A stretch of DNA of 64,000 bases. Source: Pseudomonas faucium (lineage in GTDB: Bacteria > Pseudomonadota > Gammaproteobacteria > Pseudomonadales > Pseudomonadaceae). The translations under genes and the position numbers were made by a program. The stretch is taken from positions 1 to 64,000 of the forward strand of contig NZ_BQIP01000020.1 in the NCBI RefSeq assembly GCF_021602585.1, in the 5' to 3' direction. This document shows positions 58,498-64,000 of the stretch, in pieces; position 1 is the stretch's first letter, and each line of letters begins with the position of its first letter. The notes below the pieces were generated by a model. That model worked only from the letters and a program-made list of their open reading frames with translations. It searched no databases and was not told the origin of the DNA.

Positions 58498-60063
58498 TCA
58501 GCGGTTGAAGCGCTCCACCAGGGCGCGCAAGCCGGCGCACACCTGCTCCAGCTCCGCACCGCGCGAGGCGGCGGCGTTGGCACTGTGGGCGCTTTGCTGG
58601 GCAATGCCCGCCACGCCATTGATCTGCCGCGAAACGTCCTCGGCCACTGCCGACTGCTGCTGCGAGGCGGTGGCCATCTGCTGGCTCATGCTGCTGATGC
58701 GCTGCACTGCATCGCGGATGCCATGCAGGGTCTGCTGCGCCTGCTGCACCTGGGCCACGCCCTGCTCCGCTGCCGCGCTGCCCTGGCTGGCCATGCCCAC
58801 GGCCTGCTCGGCGCCGCTGCGCAGGGCGTCGATGATGCTCTGGATGTGCAGGGTCGATTGCCGGGTCTTGTCGGCCAGGGCGCGCACTTCATCGGCGACC
58901 ACCGCAAAACCGCGGCCTTGCTCGCCGGCCCGCGCCGCTTCGATGGCGGCATTGAGGGCCAGCAGGTTGGTCTGCTCGGCGATGGCGCGGATCATCCCGG
59001 TGGCCTCGCCAATCCCGGCGCACTGGCCGGCCAGGTGCAGCACCGCCTGGTTGATCTGCTCGACGGTGGCGGCCAGCGCCTGGATCGCCGCGCCACTGGC
59101 ATCGGCCACCTGGCTGCCCTGCTCGGCCAGCAGGTGCACGGTCTGTGCTTCGCCTGCGCTGAGTTGCACATGGCTGGCGACCTCGCTGATGGAGGCGGCC
59201 ATCTCGGTCATCGCCGTGGCGCTGAGGTCGGTTTGCGCGCGTTGCTCCAGCAGCGCCGCCTCGGTGCCGCGTGACAGGCGCCCGGCGTCCTGGGCGGCCA
59301 CGGCCATTTGCGTGGCCAGGTCGCTCAGGCGCGTGAGCGCGGTCTTCAGGCGCGCTTCTTCGCTGGTCAGCACCAGTTGCAACTGCCCGGCCGTACCGGG
59401 CAGGTCGCTGTAGGTCAGCGCGGCCAGCGGGTCGGCGAAGGTGCCTTCGGCGCCCTCGATCACCTGCTGCATCTGCCGGCCGAGGCTGTTGCGCATCCAC
59501 AGCCCGTAGGCCGCGAACAACGCCAGGGTCAGGCCCTGGCCGGGCAACCCGGGCCAGAGCTGGTTGGCGCCCACGGCAAGCACCCCGCCCAGCAGTGGCA
59601 AGGCCAGCGCCTGGCCCAGCAGCGCCAGCCGGCGGCCCGCAGGCAGGGGGGCCTTGCCCTCGGCCAGGCGCGCGTACAACGCCTCGGCCCGGCGCACCTG
59701 CTCACGGCTCGGGCAGACCCGCACCGACTCGTAGCCCACCACCCGCCCGCCTTCGCGTATCGGTGTGACATAGGCATTGACCCAGTAGTAGTCGCCATTG
59801 CGGCAGCGGTTCTTGACGATCCCCATCCAGCTCTTGCCGGCCTTGAGGTAGCGCCACATCAGCTCGTACACCGCCGGCGGCATGTCCGGGTGGCGTACCA
59901 GGTTGTGCGGGCTACCGATCAGCTCGGCTTCGCTGTAGCCGCTGATGGCGGCGAATTCGGGGTTGCAGTAGGTGATCAGGCTGGCGGTGTCGGTGGCCGA
60001 AATCAGCCGCTGATCCTGGGGGAAACATTGCTCGACCGGGGTTACCGGCAAGTTGAGGCGCAC
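58498..60063 (-). CDS. aer: Aer-type aerotaxis receptor (PAS-MCP)
   Basis: A 521-residue Aer homologue. The N-terminal PAS domain ([46 protein letters not shown]) matches FAD-binding Aer proteins that sense redox/oxygen. One hydrophobic stretch of roughly 45 residues (about 160-205) anchors it, then HAMP-like and MCP signalling domains follow with [21 protein letters not shown] chose the GTG at 60063 ([18 protein letters not shown]), because GGAG lies 7 bp upstream and the rest of the longer frame is not conserved-looking. Co-transcription with the PAS-GGDEF-EAL gene is very likely. Confidence 0.9.
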   Translation of the reverse strand: MRLNLPVTPVEQCFPQDQRLISATDTASLITYCNPEFAAISGYSEAELIGSPHNLVRHPDMPPAVYELMWRYLKAGKSWMGIVKNRCRNGDYYWVNAYVTPIREGGRVVGYESVRVCPSREQVRRAEALYARLAEGKAPLPAGRRLALLGQALALPLLGGVLAVGANQLWPGLPGQGLTLALFAAYGLWMRNSLGRQMQQVIEGAEGTFADPLAALTYSDLPGTAGQLQLVLTSEEARLKTALTRLSDLATQMAVAAQDAGRLSRGTEAALLEQRAQTDLSATAMTEMAASISEVASHVQLSAGEAQTVHLLAEQGSQVADASGAAIQALAATVEQINQAVLHLAGQCAGIGEATGMIRAIAEQTNLLALNAAIEAARAGEQGRGFAVVADEVRALADKTRQSTLHIQSIIDALRSGAEQAVGMASQGSAAAEQGVAQVQQAQQTLHGIRDAVQRISSMSQQMATASQQQSAVAEDVSRQINGVAGIAQQSAHSANAAASRGAELEQVCAGLRALVERFNR

Positions 60064-60328
60064 GATGAGACTCCATTCACTGACGGCCCGGACGCTGCCC
60101 TTTGGCAGCCATCGGAACCGATCCACGTCGATCCGCTCCAATGTGCAAATGTGCATCCAGCAGCCCGGGCCTGGCGCCCGATCGGGCTGGATGCGCGACG
60201 TTGACTATCCGGTCAAGCCAAGAATTCTACGAAATCCGTCACAAAAATGAAATGAAAGTGATGAAATATGGCGTTGTGCTATATGGATGAATATCGTTAA
60301 GTTCTTGATTCTGCATGGGAATTAAGTG

Positions 60329-60643
60329 ATGACGAGATCAGGTCTGGGTTTTGCCCTGCGCCGCTACCGCAAACTGGCGGGTCTGACGCAGGCACAATTC
60401 GCCGAACGGACCGGTTTCGATCCCAAGACCATCAGCCGCTTCGAAACCGGCACCTACAGCCCCAGCATCGACGCCCTGTTGATGTTCGCCGGGGTACTGG
60501 GCATCAAGCCCAAGGAATTCTTCGCCGAACCCGACGACGAACAGGAGCAGCGCGCCTATCTGTTCGGCGTCATCCACAACGCCCCGCCCAAGGATCTTGG
60601 CAAGCTGATTGCAGCGGTCGACCAGGTGCTGGCCAAGCCCTGA
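60329..60643 (+). CDS. XRE-family HTH regulator
   Basis: A 104-residue single-domain regulator. The HTH reads LAGLTQAQFAERTGFDPKTI followed by SRFETGTYSPS, in the Cro/C1 style. The C-terminal tail (DDEQEQRAYLFGVIHNAPPK) is of unknown role. I chose the ATG at 60329 over the GTG just before it. The upstream 100 bp (60215-60325) is AT-rich, unlike the surroundings. Confidence 0.78.
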   Translation: MTRSGLGFALRRYRKLAGLTQAQFAERTGFDPKTISRFETGTYSPSIDALLMFAGVLGIKPKEFFAEPDDEQEQRAYLFGVIHNAPPKDLGKLIAAVDQVLAKP

Positions 60644-60725
60644 CTCCGTTCGTCCCACCGCTTGAGTGACCCTTTCCCACCCACGCACCGGACTAGAGCC
60701 CGGCAGGCCATCGTGCACCACAACT

Positions 60726-60743
60726 GGTCAGACCGGTAAGGCC
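60726..60743 (+). promoter_or_regulatory. PdhR/GlcC-like operator pair, upstream copy
   Basis: GGTCAGACCGGTAAGGCC contains GGT-CAG-ACC (60726-60734) followed directly by GGT-AAG-GCC (60735-60743). The GGT-N3-ACC core is the site pattern of FadR-branch GntR regulators such as PdhR. Confidence 0.5.
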
Positions 60744-60751
60744 AAAAACCC

Positions 60752-60780
60752 TTGCCTTGTAGGAAATTTCGCGGTTTTAT
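60752..60780 (+). promoter_or_regulatory. Possible promoter of the DctA-family gene
   Basis: TTGCCT (60752-60757) and TTTTAT (60775-60780), 17 bp apart, between two operator-like sites. Confidence 0.4.
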
Positions 60781-60800
60781 GGCTCCGCGCTAAACAAACC

Positions 60801-60809
60801 GGTAAGACC
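60801..60809 (+). promoter_or_regulatory. PdhR/GlcC-like operator, downstream copy
   Basis: GGTAAGACC, preceded by CC and followed by AC (CCGGTAAGACCAC), about 15 bp past the predicted start of transcription. Confidence 0.5.
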
Positions 60810-60883
60810 ACAAAAATAAATAAGTCCTGCGCTCTTTCGCCCCGTGCGGCACCGAAGCAAGGACACCGACAGAGATACCTCCC

Positions 60884-62194
<1,311 letters not shown>

Positions 62195-62238
62195 GCCCAT
62201 GTGGCCGGCGCTGGCGCCGGCCCTTTCAGGAGCGAAAC

Positions 62239-62940
62239 GTGATCAGCTCATCGACCGTCGTCACCTCAGTGGTGGAAAAACTGCGCCAAGCCCTGGCCCG
62301 CGGCCAATGGCGCTCCGGCGACATGCTGCCGGGCCAGCGTGAACTGGCCGAGCAACTGGGCATCAGCCGCCCCAGCCTGCGCGAAGCGGTGACCGTGCTG
62401 GAAACCCTGGGCCTGGTGCGTTCGATGCCGGGCAAGGGCGTGCTGGTGCTGGACGCCGAGGCCGCCACGCTGGAAACCGCCAGCGATACCGCCGCCGCCA
62501 GCCTGGCCGACGTGCTGGAGCTGCGCTACACCCTCGAACCCTTCATCGTCGGCCTGGTGGCGCAGTCGGCCAACAGCCAGGACATCGGCCAACTGCGCCT
62601 GACCCTGATGGACATGCGCGAAGCCCTGGAGGCCGATGACAGCGAGGCCGGTGCCAAGGCCTACATCGCCTTCCACGAAGCGCTGTTCGCCCTGACCACC
62701 AACCCGATCTTCCAGAGCGTGGTGCAGCAGACCGGCAATGCCCTCAAGCAGAGCGCCGGCATGCTGCGCAACTCGCCCGAGCACCTGGCCGCGCGGCTCA
62801 AGGAAAACGAAGCGGTGGTGCGCGCCATCCGCGAGCGCAACAGCGCCCAGGCCAGTGCCCAGATGCGCTTGCACATCCTCGCCGAGGGCCAGCGCATGGG
62901 CATCGAACTGAACATCCCGGACGACCATCCGCAGCCCTGA
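62239..62940 (+). CDS. GntR/FCD-family regulator (FadR/PdhR-like)
   Basis: A 233-residue GntR regulator. The winged helix shows SVVEKLRQALARGQWRSGDM and LGISRPSLREAVTVLETLGL. The FCD domain covers about residues 90-220. It begins with GTG at 62239 after AGGAG, 44 bp past the transporter stop. Likely controls the transporter via the GGT-N3-ACC sites upstream of that gene, whose pattern fits this subfamily; its effector is unknown. Confidence 0.87.
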   Translation: MISSSTVVTSVVEKLRQALARGQWRSGDMLPGQRELAEQLGISRPSLREAVTVLETLGLVRSMPGKGVLVLDAEAATLETASDTAAASLADVLELRYTLEPFIVGLVAQSANSQDIGQLRLTLMDMREALEADDSEAGAKAYIAFHEALFALTTNPIFQSVVQQTGNALKQSAGMLRNSPEHLAARLKENEAVVRAIRERNSAQASAQMRLHILAEGQRMGIELNIPDDHPQP

Positions 62941-62957
62941 CCCAAAGGAGAGCGACC

Positions 62958-63638
62958 ATGACCGCCTGCGCCCACGCCGCCCCCCGCCTGCCTGCCCTGC
63001 TCGCCGCCGGCGAAACCCGCCTGTCGGCCGAGCAGATCTACCCACGCCTGTTCGACGCCATCCTCGAGCAGCGCCTGCCGCCTGGCAGCCTGCTGCCCGA
63101 ACAGGCCCTGGGCAACGCATTCGGCGTCAGCCGCACGGTGATCCGCCGGGTGCTCGGGCGCCTCTCGGACCAGCAGGTGGTGGTGCAGCGCCCCAGCCAC
63201 ACCGCGCACCTGGCCGCCCCGGACCCGCAACAGGCGCGCCAGGTGCTCAGCGCCCGGCGCCTGGCCGAAACCACCTTGATCAGCCTGGCCGCGCAGCGTG
63301 CCCGGCCGGCGCAGGTGCGCCAGTTGCGCCAGCTGGTGGAGCGCGAACGCCAGCATCACGAACGCGGCGAGCGCTGTGCGGCGATCCGCCTGGGTGGCGA
63401 GTTCCACCTCAAGCTCGCCCAGGTGGCCGCCAACGCACCGCTGGCACGGTTTCTCAATGGGCTGGTGCCGATGACCTCGCTGATCATCGCCCGCTACGAA
63501 TCGCCTTGCTGCGACCACTGCGCCTGGCAGGAGCACGCGGCGATCATCGATGCCGTGGAAGCCGGTGACGAAGGGGCGGCGCTGGCGTTGATGCACGAGC
63601 ACCTGGACCGTCTGGAAGACAAGCTGAACCTGGAGTGA
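62958..63638 (+). CDS. Second GntR/FCD-family regulator
   Basis: A 226-residue GntR regulator 17 bp after the first; the DNA-binding domain reads GNAFGVSRTVIRRVLGRLSD. The FCD domain ends with CCDHCAWQEHAAIIDAVEAG, which includes unusual clustered Cys near the ligand-binding His. GGAG (AAAGGAGAGCGACC) precedes the ATG. Its domains are only distantly similar to the first regulator, so it probably responds to a different ligand. Confidence 0.85.
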   Translation: MTACAHAAPRLPALLAAGETRLSAEQIYPRLFDAILEQRLPPGSLLPEQALGNAFGVSRTVIRRVLGRLSDQQVVVQRPSHTAHLAAPDPQQARQVLSARRLAETTLISLAAQRARPAQVRQLRQLVERERQHHERGERCAAIRLGGEFHLKLAQVAANAPLARFLNGLVPMTSLIIARYESPCCDHCAWQEHAAIIDAVEAGDEGAALALMHEHLDRLEDKLNLE

Positions 63639-63654
63639 ATGGGCCGCTGCAGCT

Positions 63655-63682
63655 GTGGCAGCCGGCTTGCCGGCGATGGGCT
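63655..63682. repeat. Single REP-like element (family 1 variant)
   Basis: GTGGCAGCCGGCTTGCCGGC followed by GATGGG lies between the second GntR gene and the lipoprotein gene. Confidence 0.55.
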
Positions 63683-63753
63683 GCAGCGCAGCCCCCAGCA
63701 CCGCGCCCTATACTCGGATAACCGCCCAGCCTCTACCCCAGGGAGGCCACCGA

Positions 63754-64000
63754 GTGAGCTTGCGCATCCCCCTGCTGCTCTGCCTTGTGCTGGCCCTCGC
63801 CGGCTGCGCCGGCAAACGCCCTGCTCCGCCGCCGCCGCCCGCCGTACTCAACCCCGCCGCCTGGCAACGCATCGACCAGGAGCTGATCGATGCCTCGGTC
63901 GGCGCCGCAGGCTCGGCCAACGACTATGCGCGGCGCTCGATGCGGGTGTGGAAGGAGCAGGTGCAGCAGCGCACCGAGAGCGATTTCATCCCCTGGTTCA
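63754..64000 (+). CDS. Lipoprotein, 5' part only
   Basis: Begins with GTG at 63754, 7 bp after AGGGAGG (63740-63746), and is open to the window edge. It opens with a lipoprotein signal peptide (VSLRIPLLLCLVLALAGCAG, lipidated Cys at residue 18). A Pro-rich stretch and a helical region with many Gln/Arg follow (RRSMRVWKEQVQQRTESDFI). The family cannot be named from the first 82 residues. Confidence 0.8.
   Translation, partial: MSLRIPLLLCLVLALAGCAGKRPAPPPPPAVLNPAAWQRIDQELIDASVGAAGSANDYARRSMRVWKEQVQQRTESDFIPWF

Overview
The window is chromosomal DNA from a fluorescent Pseudomonas, most likely the P. putida group. It is GC-rich throughout. The gene order tig-clpP-clpX-lon-hupB-ppiD, then oprI, aroF, cysB-cysH-pabB, the GntR-prpB-prpC-acnD-prpF-prpD cluster and acnB is the one I know from P. 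putida. Two families of GC-rich REP palindromes typical of that group lie between genes. I see no insertion sequence, integrase, prophage, CRISPR array, rRNA or replication origin. Species is inferred from synteny and protein similarity recalled from knowledge, not from a search.

Layout. 1-5.3 kb: a 20-residue gene tail, a patatin-like lipase, queD, a DUF1289 protein, and acnB behind a long leader that can fold into nested stems. 5.4-14 kb: the 2-methylcitrate (propionate) operon on the minus strand, headed by its own GntR regulator, with REP pairs at its last three junctions and twin operators around its promoter. 14.2-17.3 kb: a three-gene envelope cassette of an exported retropepsin-like protease, a 7-TM protein with a dead transglutaminase domain, and an ATP-grasp ligase. 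17.5-24.1 kb: pabB, cysH, cysB, a universal stress protein, panE, a DAHP synthase and a small GNAT. 24.6-26 kb: oprI facing an L,D-transpeptidase. 26-38.9 kb: tesA/ybbA/ybbP, greB, a membrane-bound lytic transglycosylase, a TatD nuclease, an MCP, a thioesterase, a CHAD protein with a lipoprotein, and a second patatin. 39-47.5 kb: the protein quality-control block ppiD, hupB, lon, clpX, clpP, tig, all on the minus strand. 48.3-48.9 kb: five tRNA genes (Leu-His-Leu-His-Arg on the map). 49.2-51.9 kb: folD, an ornithine cyclodeaminase and an Lrp-type regulator. 52-56.8 kb: a 1609-residue toxin/effector-like protein with leucine-rich repeats and a C-terminal NEL E3 ubiquitin ligase motif. 56.8-60.1 kb: an Aer-type receptor and a PAS-GGDEF-EAL protein, tightly coupled. 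60.3-64 kb: an XRE regulator, a DctA-family transporter with PdhR-like operators, two GntR/FCD regulators, and the start of a lipoprotein gene cut by the window end.

Most genes are core housekeeping or metabolic. The parts that reward a closer look are the acnB leader RNA (2435-2670), the protease/7-TM/ATP-grasp cassette (14241-17298), the NEL effector-like gene (51962-56791), and the paired operators at the prp and dctA-like promoters.
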